DNA from: Owenia fusiformis
Taxonomy: Eukaryota; Annelida; Polychaeta; Sabellida; Oweniidae
Direction of reading: 5' to 3'
Assembly (NCBI GenBank): GCA_903813345.2
Contig: CAIIXF020000005.1
Span: 2,604,001-2,668,000, forward strand
DNA length: 64,000 bases
A program made the position numbers and the translations under genes. The notes under the pieces are model-generated. The model worked only from the letters and a program-made list of their open reading frames with translations. It was not told the DNA's origin and searched no databases. Every line of letters begins with the position of its first letter. The first letter of the stretch is position 1. Positions 1 to 61,880 of the stretch are shown here, one piece after another.

Positions 1-551
1 ACTTTTATTTGTAATTATATGATTATATTACCTTATATTGGGTAGGATACTTCTGTTTTATACAGATATAAATGATTGCATTCTACATCTATTGATATTT
101 TAGTAAGGATACGTTATTTTTGTATTTTGGGAGAACGTGCAATTTGCATTACAATTTATCTTTTCAAATATGTCCATATTTTTACTAAATGTGGAACACA
201 ATCTATTTTGTACCAAAGAACATATTTGTAGTACAAATATTTACTAATCCATGACAGGTGGAAGTAAGTTGTTTTATGTAAAATAGATGGCAGTTATGTA
301 GATGGCAGATTTTGAAATTCTCATAATAATGGAAAATTCGGGTAAGTCAAAATGATGACTCAGTTGCGATAACACAATGGAAAGCATTTGGATACAGTGA
401 AACTTGTGTTTGTCAACACTTTTTTAAGTGAAAACCTATTTCTGTGCTCTTAAGAATAAGAAATGTAAGCTCTTAGTTTATAGAGTTTTTACGGATCAGT
501 GAAGTATTAACAAAAGGGCACCATGAGCCTGGTTACTTTTGGGACACCCTG
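1..551. mobile_element. Mariner-like MITE, right end (left end outside window)
   Basis: The segment ends at 532-551 in a sequence reading CTTTTGGGACACCCTG followed by TA. This is the reverse complement of the CAGGGTGTCCCAAAAG terminal repeat style of Tc1/mariner elements, which duplicate TA on insertion. No matching left end is visible, so the element either starts before base 1 or has lost that end. A stretch inside it (about 253-450) resembles 6866-6990, which shows that the sequence is repeated. There is no transposase reading frame, so it is non-autonomous or a remnant. The end is clear; the extent is inferred. Confidence 0.45.
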
Positions 552-1280
552 TATATAGCATTTGATGGCATTTACCTTATTTTATAGCTATAATCTTATA
601 GTTTACCAATGAAAAACTTCATATAGCACTACAGTGGCATACAGGGTAGGTTGTCAAGAATGTATTTTATGGATATTAATGCTGGCACACAATGGAGTAG
701 AATCAAAATGGATTTTGAAACTTAGGAATTTCATACCAAGTTGGCTTACTATATTAGCTCAAGTACTCATTGTTTAAGTTAATGTTTTAATTTATTTCCA
801 TAATATAAATAATGCAAAAGTACAGGTCCATGCCAAAGCATTACAGTCAAAAAGATACAAGGTTTAATCTAAAATCAATTATGAATTATTTATTTTGATT
901 ATTTAGTGCATATAAAACAAAAACAAGTAAACTCATCAATATTTGTATAATTTGTATTTATTAAATATATTTATTCCTGTTTGCCAGTAGTGATCAGACC
1001 GATAAGGAAATACTGTTGCGTAGCAGCCAAAATGAAAATACTGGCCAATTATAACACACACACATACTATATACCAGTGCATATGTTTTATCCTCAGTTA
1101 TTTGTTGTAAAAATTGTAATATGAAATGTAAAATAAGGTTGACTGAAGAATACAACATTATATTTATGGATGTCATGGATAGTAAAGTACAATTTTATTT
1201 AAATGGCTCATCAACATTACAAAAAAATAAATATAACATTGGAAATGTATACATGTTTTGCTGTTTGACTAATGGCCTAG
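552..1280. other. AT-rich intergenic DNA, nothing recognised
   Basis: The sequence is AT-rich with frequent stops in all frames. I see no coding exon, RNA gene or clear repeat between the mariner-type end and the GC-rich block. Confidence 0.5.
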
Positions 1281-1925
1281 TCACATAGCCCGGCCGATGA
1301 GGTTACGATGAGCCAGCGATGCAATTTTCACCAAACTCGGCCGAACACCGGCCGGACACCGGTCGGACATCCGTGGCGTTTGTTGCTTAAAACCGCATCG
1401 GTGGTAGCTCGGTGAAATTTTAACTTCGGAGTTAAATTTCACCGAGCTCTCACCGAGCTCCCTCATCATGTCATCGCAGCCCCATCGTAACCACATCGGA
1501 AAACACGTCGGCCGGTGCACGGCCGAGTATCGGCCGGTGTCCCGTGCATCTGAGACAAGCAGAGGACGAGGTTTTTTAACTGACAGCGGCCGAGCTCCGA
1601 CCGATGTGGGACAGAGCATCGGCCGGTCACTGTTCAAAGCCCGTTAACAACCCGGCCGGCGATCGCACGGTGTCCTGTTACCTGCTCGGGTACGGGCCGT
1701 ATTCCTTCCGATGTCCGGCCGACCTCCGGCCGGTAGTTGCTGCCACATCGGCAGAAAAAAACTACCATTTTGAGACAGACTCCGTACGGTCACCGGCCGG
1801 TGTTCGGTCGGTCGCCTGAAGATGTCCGGACGGAGTCCGTTCACGTCACCGAGCTCTGCTTCCGATGAGGAGAGCTCGGTGGCACCAAAAAATCCACCGA
1901 GCTCTACCGATGCCGGACATGGAAG
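1281..1925. repeat. CpG-rich block of reiterated palindromic motifs
   Basis: This block of about 640 bp is far richer in G+C and CpG than its surroundings. It is built from variants of a few short words on both strands, mainly CGGCCGG, CCGGTCGG and CACCGAGCTC, the last appearing about five times directly or inverted. A hairpin sits at 1408-1447, with arms CTCGGTGAAATTTTAACT and AGTTAAATTTCACCGAG. Weak inverted similarity exists at the edges (TGGCCT near 1273 and AGGCCA near 1922), which hints at a mobile element. Open frames on both strands here have low-complexity products and look like by-products of composition. A CpG-island promoter for the Ig gene at 3140 is an alternative reading, but the motif structure favours a repeat. 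Confidence 0.5.
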
Positions 1926-2540
1926 GCCAATGTCACATTTTTGACCCAAGGTCAAATGAAATGTCAAAGGCTTATATTATCTCATTATATATGTGAGTAT
2001 CATATTTTACCATTCCCAGGGGATGCATTATAAACTTGGGTAACATGAAGGTCAAGGTCACTATTATTGCCAATGATGTCACATTATGAAGGGGATGCTT
2101 TTAAAATTGCCAAAAATGCTAATATTTAATCAAAATTATGCCTAAATGGTTTATCAAAATTGTCTGAAGAGCATTTCTTTTAGGGGGGGGGGTGCAAGAG
2201 ACCAAAGAGCATCAGGCATGTACACTAATGTGTTACTGCCAGAATATATTTCCTTTAAACATTGGTTTGAGATTAATATCAGATGATGAAGTTGAGATCA
2301 AAACAATGAAACTCAAAACTGGGATAACTAGTTTGGTGTATGAAGATCAAAGAAGGAGCAACGGATTTAAAGAAGTTTTAAGTTGTTATACAAAAATAAG
2401 TCAGATCCCTATTACATGTTTATATCCAAGTATAAATACTTGTTGTTTGATACCCTAGCCTATGTAGAGAAATTCAGTTCTGATTTAAGACATTGGCTGA
2501 CATCTAGTTTTAAAAAAAAAGTTAACTCATCAAAATCTTT
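1926..2540. other. AT-rich intergenic DNA with a poly-G run
   Basis: No gene is recognised. The only notable feature is an uninterrupted G tract at about 2185-2193. An 88-codon open frame (2192-2458) has no signal, domain or convincing codon pattern and is not called. Confidence 0.5.
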
Positions 2541-2544
2541 TAGT

Positions 2545-2783
2545 AAAGTAAAACCTTCTTAAAAGGAACGCTCTCCGGACTGGCCAAAACATTTCTTTGT
2601 AAACAGATGTTCCCTACAGTGAGTGAGGGTTGGAGGGTTGGGCCAACCAAGAAAACACAAATTGCCAAATTAGCATATAATTATATCCCATCGAACGAAG
2701 TTCGGGGGATAAAGAGAATGGATCTGTCCGTACATGCGGGTGATTCTTACAGAAAGGCGTTCCATCGGACAGGTTTTACTGTA
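2545..2783. mobile_element. MITE-like element with AGTAAAACCT inverted ends
   Basis: The left end reads AGTAAAACCTTCTTAAAAGG and the right end, reverse-complemented, reads AGTAAAACCTGTCCGATGG. Both are followed by GGAACGC, so the termini are inverted repeats of roughly 25-30 bp with some mismatches. Inside, 2687-2743 carries the hairpin word CGAACGAAGTTCG with a following (GTCC)-type segment, the same head sequence as the larger element at 51747-52652. This is a short non-autonomous element, possibly containing a fragment of a second repeat. No reading frame is present. Confidence 0.5.
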
Positions 2784-3139
2784 TAACATTATTAATATTT
2801 TAAGTTGGTTAATGGCATATAAACATACTTATAGCACAGTTGCTAAGAATATTTAGAATATGTATCCTCCGGTTCCATTCCAAAGTTTCAAAAATATACT
2901 CTAGTGACTATTTTAGTCTGTTTAGATCTGGTTTCAAAAATAAACCTACTACAAATAAATACAGTTTTGACAAAAGAAACCTCTTTATGCGTGTGCCTAA
3001 GACTAATTTGAACTATGTGAATACCATACCCCGTCTATTCATTGATTTAATGCTGTTGAACATGTCATTGTGACACTATTTTGAATTTAACGTCTCAAAG
3101 CAAGCACATTCAAAAACTGTACGACTTCCAATAGTCAAG

Positions 3140-3922
3140 ATGATAATCGTAGCATTTGCAATGGCGTGCGTTGTTTATGCTGACAATATAGCAGTTAAGC
3201 CATCTGATGTGATCACAAACATTGGGAATGATATAACATTGCCATGCCAACTGGCAGAAGGAGTAACAAATGAATACGTTTCATGGTATGAGTTCAACAC
3301 AAAGGAGAATGGATTCCAAATATTTAAGTCATATCAGCCAGATATAGTTCAGAACTCGGAGAAGTTTGTGGTTGATACCACTGAAGCGAAATATAACTTA
3401 AATGTGATCAATATATCTTTTGAGGATGCTGGGAAATACACCTGTCAAACATTTCAAGAACAACAAAGATACCCTGCCTATGTCACTGTTTATGAAACGC
3501 CTTCTTGTGACAATACCAGAACCAGTAGGGAAAGTATAACATTGATGTGTAAAATCAGATACGCTGGTGTTGCAAAACCAACATTACAATGGTTCCGTAA
3601 TGGCAAAGAGACTTACACAAATGTGTCCGTAGCATATAATACAAGTAGTAAAGATGCTCATATTGCAACTACAAATGTAACTTTTGATGTGTCCTATGAA
3701 GACATTGGTGCAAACTTTATGTGCCGGGTGAGCAGTACGGACCACCCTGAATATGTTGGGGATTCATGTACAAGTACGCCGAATTGGAATGACAATGAAA
3801 TAAAGGCTACATATAGAGTCTCTGCTACAGAACCTTCCATTAGAGATCGAAATATTTTCCTCATTTCTATGCTTGCTTCTCTCAATGTCATGGTCGTGGG
3901 CTGTGGACTAGCAGACCATTAA
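3140..3922 (+). CDS. Intronless two-domain immunoglobulin-superfamily surface protein
   Basis: The 260-residue product starts with a short hydrophobic signal-like segment (residues 1-14, ending VVYA). An Ig V-like domain follows, with C36, W49 and the DAGKYTC motif ending at C102. A second Ig domain has C137, W151 and C195, plus extra cysteines C123 and C210. N-glycosylation sequons occur at N91, N161, N167 and N179. Residues 239-257 are hydrophobic and almost at the C terminus, which fits either a single membrane span with a tiny tail or a GPI-anchor signal. The architecture resembles small cell-adhesion or B7/nectin-like receptors; no specific orthologue is recognised. Both domains and the anchor lie in one exon, which is unusual because Ig domains are normally split by phase-1 introns, so a retrocopy is possible. 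The ATG at 3140 is chosen because it directly precedes the signal-like stretch; an upstream non-coding or signal exon cannot be excluded. Confidence 0.75.
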   Translation: MIIVAFAMACVVYADNIAVKPSDVITNIGNDITLPCQLAEGVTNEYVSWYEFNTKENGFQIFKSYQPDIVQNSEKFVVDTTEAKYNLNVINISFEDAGKYTCQTFQEQQRYPAYVTVYETPSCDNTRTSRESITLMCKIRYAGVAKPTLQWFRNGKETYTNVSVAYNTSSKDAHIATTNVTFDVSYEDIGANFMCRVSSTDHPEYVGDSCTSTPNWNDNEIKATYRVSATEPSIRDRNIFLISMLASLNVMVVGCGLADH

Positions 3923-4253
3923 CGCCAGAAAGCAACCTTTTCAAGAAAAATATTATTGGCCTGATTCTCCCAAAAAATGTGGCTTAAATTGTGCAGAAGA
4001 CAAACAGTTGTTATTACAAAACGTGATTACTGAAACCCTTAGCAACGAAGTTTTTCACTACACAGAGATTGGCTCGTCTCCCCATGTCACGAATACCTCT
4101 TCGAATCATCGGTGGGTTCTTGAAGAGAGCAGCAACCTCATTTCGTGATTCTCTGTTAACTGTTCAAATGTCTAAAACATGGTCCAGAGCAGATTTTGGC
4201 CCGTTGTGCAAAAGGAATGATTATTCAGTGGTCTGTGGTCATATATGAATAAA
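3923..4253 (+). other. Probable 3' UTR of the Ig gene with poly(A) signal
   Basis: A canonical AATAAA lies at 4248-4253, about 325 bp after the stop codon. Nothing else is recognised. The UTR extent is inferred from the signal. Confidence 0.4.
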
Positions 4254-4655
4254 TGACATACCATTGGAAAGAAAAAACATGTGGATTCATGATAAAATAA
4301 CTGAAATTGATGTTATCATCACTGGTTTAATTATTGGGACTCAGTGTATATATACAAGCACATCTGTGATATTGAAGTTATGGTTACAAAAAATGTATGA
4401 TTAATGTATGTTAGATTTAAAAAGCTGGCTTATGAAAACACTTATATTCTAGATGTACTAGTATTAAGCTTGCGTTTTTGTAGTTTAGTCTAGTTGGTAT
4501 TTAGTTTTGTATTGTACTAGTATATAAATATTATTACTTTACTGTTGTACCATATTGTTAACTTGTGCCATCAGAAAGCCAACTAAAGTCACAAACAATT
4601 ATAAGTACATTTGTAACTGGCAGAAATCCTGAGACAACGGACTTACAATAAGATA
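4254..4655. other. AT-rich intergenic DNA, nothing recognised
   Basis: No coding, RNA or repeat feature is visible between the Ig gene poly(A) signal and the 611-bp MITE. Confidence 0.5.
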
Positions 4656-5266
4656 CAGGGTGTCAAATAAGTCCCGTCCCCCCTGCTACAGCTAAAACCT
4701 TAATAAATGGTGCCTAGTGTGATATACCATTGGAAAGATCATCCAAAGTTATGTTAACTCACCAAATCTCAACTATTTTGAATAAAATTTACCTATATTT
4801 TTATGATGTCCTTTATAGTTAACGTGCCCTCATTTAAGCAGCTTTTTGGGGTCAAAATGACAAGGATATGACCTCAGAAATACGTCAAAAAGTTTATGAT
4901 TTTCGCATTCCACCTGCTACAAAAAGGTTATCATCACTTTCCTTACACCTCTATTTTACACACATCTAACCCTATGCAGAAATTGGTTAAATTCATTGCC
5001 ATATACATATTTAGTCATTTTTTGGTCCTTTGACCTTTCTTAAACCCGATTCTTAAAATCCTGCCAAATACGCCTAATTGCCATGCTTCTAGGCCTATGG
5101 TCACCTCAATTGATAAAATGTAAAAATTTGTGAGATTGATTGACATGTTTCAGATATATGCCAATCAACGTAACTTTGGAAGACCTTTCCAATGATATAT
5201 CACACTTGGTACGAAATATCTTGGTTTTGGCTGTAGAGGGGGGGACGGGACTTATTTGACACCCTG
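4656..5266. mobile_element. 611-bp Tc1/mariner-type MITE, copy 1
   Basis: The termini are inverted repeats beginning CAGGGTGTCAAATAAGTCCC and ending in its complement. They are flanked by TA on both sides (4654-4655 and 5267-5268), the duplication typical of Tc1/mariner elements. The inverted similarity continues inward for roughly 110 bp with mismatches. No transposase frame exists. A second copy of exactly the same length lies in the opposite orientation at 24375-24985. Confidence 0.8.
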
Positions 5267-5268
5267 TA

Positions 5269-5910
5269 TTTTGCAAATCCATAATGACTAAGACGTATAA
5301 TAGTATTTGGCATATTGTAGTTCTTAAGAAATTTTGGCTATATTTAATCGTATATGCTGTATGACCGAGTGTTCTAATGTTACATTTGAAACATTTGATA
5401 CCTTCTCTGAGGTGACCCCAAACAAAATAAAACTTTCAAAGAACCTACTGTATGTTGATTGCCATTTTATTGTGCTATGTAGATATTACCTCATTTTAAA
5501 AATAAAAAAAGGAATGAAATAAAACAAAGAACATAATATCTATATCAAATCGCAATCACCTTTGTAAAATATTTACATGTCTAAACCGAATGCTTGGAGG
5601 ACGTGGAGGTTCCAGGGTGGAGATGTCCATCTTTGCAAGGCTCTTACAAAAGTGTGTTCACAATGGAAACTGTTCGGATTATCGAGTTGTTCGAATATAC
5701 AGGTGTGGGATGCAGGTATATGAATAAAACTAAAAAATATTTGAATAATCAATGGCACTCCAAAGAGACCATTAACATTAAAAATATTGAGATGTTTCAT
5801 ATGATTCAGCGATTCTAAAGAGATGCCTCTTCCTTTAGCAACTGTTTTGTTGAGGGTTTTCAAAACTCGAGCGCCCCACAGGGCGATAGAGATGAGAATC
5901 TAACTATTTA
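5269..5910. other. AT-rich intergenic DNA, nothing recognised
   Basis: Overlapping open frames on both strands (5334-5863) lack domains and codon bias and are not called. Confidence 0.45.
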
Positions 5911-5990
5911 TCATCCTTGGCCCAAGAGTAATTCATTGCATTACATGATCTGCTATGAAAACAGTGAAGGACCGATCTTGAAGGATAACT
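5911..5990. repeat. Dispersed 75-80 bp repeat, copy 1
   Basis: This stretch, starting CATCCTTGGCCCAAGAGTAA and ending near GGACCGATCTTGAAGG, recurs with very few differences at 45142-45221 inside SRPK intron 1. The second copy has a 3-bp insertion. The family is unknown. Confidence 0.6.
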
Positions 5991-6865
5991 ATTTATCAGA
6001 TTTCCACCTGTTGATTTTCATTTCTATTCTGATTTTTATCACTGCATATAAATCATTTTACGTGATTTCCCTTTCTCTTCTTTTTCCGATATATTCCAAG
6101 ACCGTTGGATGGACCTGGAAGGAAGGGGTGTGCACCATCTCACGGGGTTAAAATATGATAACATTGACCTTTTGAGGTTTTACAGTTCAATCGTGTTGTT
6201 TCTGACTTAAAGCTGTATCGAGTTCCTTTTAACTCATCGTCTTATTCCATCGTGTATATGAAAAAATAAATAAAGTGACACAGATCTCGTGTGGTAGAAT
6301 CATTATGATATAGAAGATTTCGGCATTAAAAAGATACAGCAAATTTCAGAAAATGAGAGATTTTTCACATCGCACTTACTGTTATGAATTGAAAGTAGTA
6401 GTGCTCAAAGGAACATAAATATTTGGATTACAATAAGTTGGATTTCAATCATGCACTTTTATAGGACATAATTTAATGTTTTAATTGCTGACAGTTTCAT
6501 TTGTCACTATCCTTTCTTTGATTTATGTTATGCCTTTTACTGTTGTAATGTGAATTCTAGTCAATTTTCTCAACGCAAGGTACCAACGGTGTGAAATCTG
6601 TGAGGTTTAAAACATATCGTACATAAAGATGATATTAGCTTTGCAAAGATATACCTACGAGATTACGTTTGTGTTGTATGTATTATTTATTTGCATCTAT
6701 AATACGACATTTGAATATTTATACATTCATTATATAAAATAAAGCAAATAATATTACATAGGATAATAGTTTGATTTCAAATTGACTTATGAAGTGAGAA
6801 ATGTCGGATCAATAATCCAATTTACGCAACACACGGCATTCCAAGAATATTGAAAAGACAAGACT
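5991..6865. other. AT-rich intergenic DNA, nothing recognised
   Basis: No supported gene or repeat. The sequence is strongly AT-rich, with stops in every frame. Confidence 0.5.
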
Positions 6866-6990
6866 CATTTCAGGTGTAAGTAAGTTATTTTGTGTAAAAT
6901 AGATGGCAGTATTTCGATTTCGTATTTCTCTATTTCTATAACACAATGGAAAGCATTTCATGTGAAATATCAGTCAATTTTTTAAGTGAA
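6866..6990. repeat. Repeat related to the element at 253-450
   Basis: The words GTAAAATAGATGGCAGT and ACACAATGGAAAGCATTT, and a TTTTTTAAGTGAA block, occur here in the same order as at 253-450. This marks a second, partial copy of the mariner-like element at the left edge of the window. Neither terminal repeat is visible in this copy. Confidence 0.5.
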
Positions 6991-7116
6991 CAGCTAAACA
7001 GCTAAAGGTGTGTGAGTTGATTATAACTTTAAATTCTAGTTTTCTTTAATAGATACCCCCAAATCTAAACTTCCAGAGTGAAGATTTTTATTTCCGCTGA
7101 TTGTTTATTTTAACAG

Positions 7117-7386
7117 TTTATTGCCTATATTATGTGGAGATGTACTAGCTCGAGATTACATGATCTTACCATTTACCTAATGATATATTACATGCACAGC
7201 AAGTTCTACACCATGGCGAACTCGTGGTATGACATCTCATCGCGTTGGATCAGAAAGAAGATCAATATGGAGCATCCCTCATCTGTGATAAGTCACATCA
7301 AGTTAGAACACTTCTTGATGATAAAAAAGGCGCCGTGGTTGTATACACTGGTTAAGGATTTAAGCCAATGGCCCAATGAATTGTGA
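7117..7386 (+). CDS. Coding-like fragment, possible terminal exon, unknown product
   Basis: An open frame runs from a good acceptor-like sequence (TTGTTTATTTTAACAG, ending at 7116) to a TGA at 7384-7386. Codon choice here (many AAG, ATC, TAC and TTC codons) looks more coding-like than in neighbouring random frames. The product of about 89 residues has a hydrophobic, tyrosine-rich start and then a basic and hydrophobic tail containing SSRWIRKKINMEHPSS. I recognise no family. No partner exon or nearby poly(A) signal is evident. It could be the last exon of an unseen gene, a decayed gene piece or chance. Confidence 0.25.
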   Translation, partial: FIAYIMWRCTSSRLHDLTIYLMIYYMHSKFYTMANSWYDISSRWIRKKINMEHPSSVISHIKLEHFLMIKKAPWLYTLVKDLSQWPNEL

Positions 7387-7706
7387 ATGATTTTGTGAAC
7401 CAAATGTCTTGTATCAAAACTTTGAATGAGAGCGGTAGACCGAATTCATAGCACGGGTGTCAAGCCACGATGCTACCATGAGCACATGCTTTGACTAGGA
7501 TCCGCGTTGTTTGAACCTACCGCCGAGCTCACTTATACATCAAGACCCGTTACACAGTCATGATACCGCCGAGCAAGCTCATTGCATCATTGGGTCTGCT
7601 TTACCCCCGTGCATAGGTTAAGATGCAAACGCAAGTGCATCAAATTAGCCATCACATAGTCATGTGTGCAAATTACAAATTCCATTCCTTCCACCCCATA
7701 GATCCC
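7387..7706. other. Intergenic DNA of slightly higher GC, nothing recognised
   Basis: The stretch is richer in G+C than its surroundings and contains two variants of TACCGCCGAGC. No gene or clear element is recognised. Confidence 0.4.
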
Positions 7707-7787
7707 GGCAAGATTATTTTGTAGTAAAATCAGTGGCTCAATGAATTATTCTTTGAGCCTATGATCCTACTACAAAACAATCTGGCC
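7707..7787. ncRNA. Pre-miRNA-like hairpin or tiny palindromic MITE
   Basis: This 81-nt segment folds into one hairpin. The outer 19 positions pair with only two mismatches (GCAAGATTATTTTGTAGTA against TACTACAAAACAATCTGGC). A small symmetric internal loop, four pairs and a second small loop follow, then the perfect stem GGCTCAA/TTGAGCC closing a loop of about 10 nt. Length, symmetric bulges and loop size resemble a metazoan microRNA precursor. No known mature sequence is recognised. It lies about 610 bp upstream of SRPK exon 1. A very short MITE would look the same from one copy. Confidence 0.35.
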
Positions 7788-7956
7788 AACATCTGTGTTC
7801 CACCCGGTGACACTCTTGCAAATTGCATATTCTGAACCTGCCTTTTGACATCTTGAACTGAATAAGCACCCGCCTTGATCATTATGATGATTCAATTTAT
7901 AGTTTTTTCTCCAAACTGCCAACTTAAAATTATGAAATTGATGATGGGAATCAGTT

Positions 7957-7991
7957 GTGACATGGGCTCTACCAGAGCCCATGGTTGTGAC
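7957..7991. repeat. Short perfect hairpin
   Basis: CATGGGCTCT and AGAGCCCATG form a perfect 10-bp stem with a 3-nt loop. Beyond a 2-nt bulge the pairing continues with TGTGA/TTGTGACA-like flanks. The function is unknown; it may be the core of a small foldback repeat. Confidence 0.4.
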
Positions 7992-8258
7992 AGTCTTACC
8001 TAAACATCATTCGAGCACGATTTAAAAAATAGCCACTTGATACACATTCCACTCCATATTGTCTCTTTCAACCAAAGATCAATCAATATTTCTTTTTTGT
8101 AAAGTAATTTGAGCGATAAAATTAAATCGTTTCCAGGTCCAATTCCTTCAACTGTGAAAAATACATACAAATAAAAGTATTATTACAGTATAACAGGTCC
8201 CTCAATTTCAGGGTCAACAGGTGCATTTCTTCCCATCATGCAAAGGAACCACTTATTG

Positions 8259-8270
8259 AGCATGCGCATC
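8259..8270 (+). promoter_or_regulatory. NRF1-like site in the SRPK exon 1 promoter
   Basis: The sequence GAGCATGCGCATC contains the core palindrome of the NRF1 consensus (TGCGCATGCGCA). It lies about 130 bp upstream of the exon 1 ATG, with no TATA box in the usual place. NRF1 sites are typical of TATA-less, broadly expressed promoters. Promoter identity is inferred from motif and position only. Confidence 0.4.
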
Positions 8271-8397
8271 CGTTTTTGTAAAAAAGAACGATGAGTTCGA
8301 GAAAAGGTAGGAATTACGCCGATTTATAGTCTAAATCATTGAAGGTTCAATTTTATTTTAGGATCTATGTAAAGTTTCATACCTAATATTTCCAGTA

Positions 8398-60657
<52,260 letters not shown>

Positions 60658-61090
60658 TGTCACGCCTGTCACATTCTGGTCACACCTGTCACATCCAGGT
60701 CATTCTTGTGACATCATTTGTCACACCTGTGACTCCATTCATCATGCTGGTGACTGCATATATGTCACACTTGGCTCAACTTATAGTGTCACACTTGTGT
60801 TTTGGGAGCTCTATATGTTTGTATGTGGAACTTAGGTCTACTGATACTCTCTGGACACACAGGTGAATTAATACTTATTAACCTGCATGCAGACTGGAGG
60901 AACTACTCTTATGAAGAATTCTATATGTTCATCGATATTAAAGGAAGATTAAGAGTTTGAAATTTGAATATTCAGCTAGTGATCTGCTTCCAAGACAATA
61001 ACTTGCAGCATTTCAAGGATTATTTAGAAGATTTCTTGAAAGGATGTTAGATGTAATAAGCTAATAATAAAACTGTAGCATGGTATCACA
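60658..61090 (+). other. SRPK 3' UTR with GTCAC/GTGAC-rich start and poly(A) signal
   Basis: From just after the stop to about 60800, roughly eleven GTCAC(A/G)C(C/T)TGT or GTGAC words follow one another. An AATAAA lies at 61066-61071 and is the first plausible poly(A) signal. Others lie farther on (about 62031 and 62452), so longer UTRs are possible. Confidence 0.55.
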
Positions 61091-61525
61091 TGAATTAGAA
61101 ATAATGCATGTGTAAAAATTCATGTATATGATCTGTATGATATAAAGTGAAGTGAGCGTTGATTCTTAGCTTTTGGATAAAGAATTAATAATATTGGAAC
61201 ATAGCATGACATGTTTTGTTTTATCATCTCTTATCATACTCTTCATCATATTCATACTTTTTCATTAACCTGCAAATGTCAGAATTTGTTGGGAAATCAC
61301 AATTGTAAAGGCTGGCAATAGGCACCCTGTAACAATATAACATTGTTTTGCAAAACACAATGCTATGCCAAAATCCCAGTCACATCAAGATGAATAGATT
61401 TTGCTGAATTGCTTTATTGGACAAAATATATTAATACTAAATATAATCCTTATATCCCCATTGGGGTGGAAAATATCAGCCCTTAGCGCAGGATTTCAAA
61501 TCTTTCGATTTTTAGCATCTTTTGA
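61091..61525. other. Downstream of SRPK, nothing recognised
   Basis: AT-rich DNA without a supported feature. Confidence 0.45.
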
Positions 61526-61880
61526 AATTGACATTATGTCTTCTTTTAATTCTGTGATTACGGCATCTCTTCAATCTCTTGATACTTTGATTGTGATTAT
61601 GGTCTCAATCAATATTGTGATCATGGCATCTTTTGGCACTATGATTATGGCATCTCTTGAAATTGTAATTATGGCATGGCATTGCTTTGATAATGGCATC
61701 TATTCATTGAGGCAGGGTATAGTTTATGTAGTATACCATTCATTATGTCCATATTTTGTAGTATACCACATTCATAGTGATCATATCTAGTATACCATTC
61801 ATTATGTCCATATTTTGTAGTATACCACATTCATTATGTCAAGGTTATACACATTCATTTTGTCCATAGTGTATTATGTA
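61526..61880. repeat. Two adjacent degenerate tandem repeats
   Basis: The part at 61526-61690 repeats variants of TTGTGATTATGGCATCTCTT. The part at 61725-61880 repeats GTAGTATACCATTCATTATG with TCCATATTTT. The 129-codon open frame across the first array is a repeat by-product. Confidence 0.7.

Noticed and set aside
1281-1967. Three overlapping open frames of 71-118 codons on both strands
   Set aside because: They lie in the CpG-rich repeat block, where stop codons are rare for compositional reasons. Their products are proline/arginine-rich with no recognisable domain.
61401-61790. 129-codon frame downstream of SRPK
   Set aside because: The repetitive isoleucine/methionine-rich product arises from a degenerate tandem repeat with GATTATGGCATC units.
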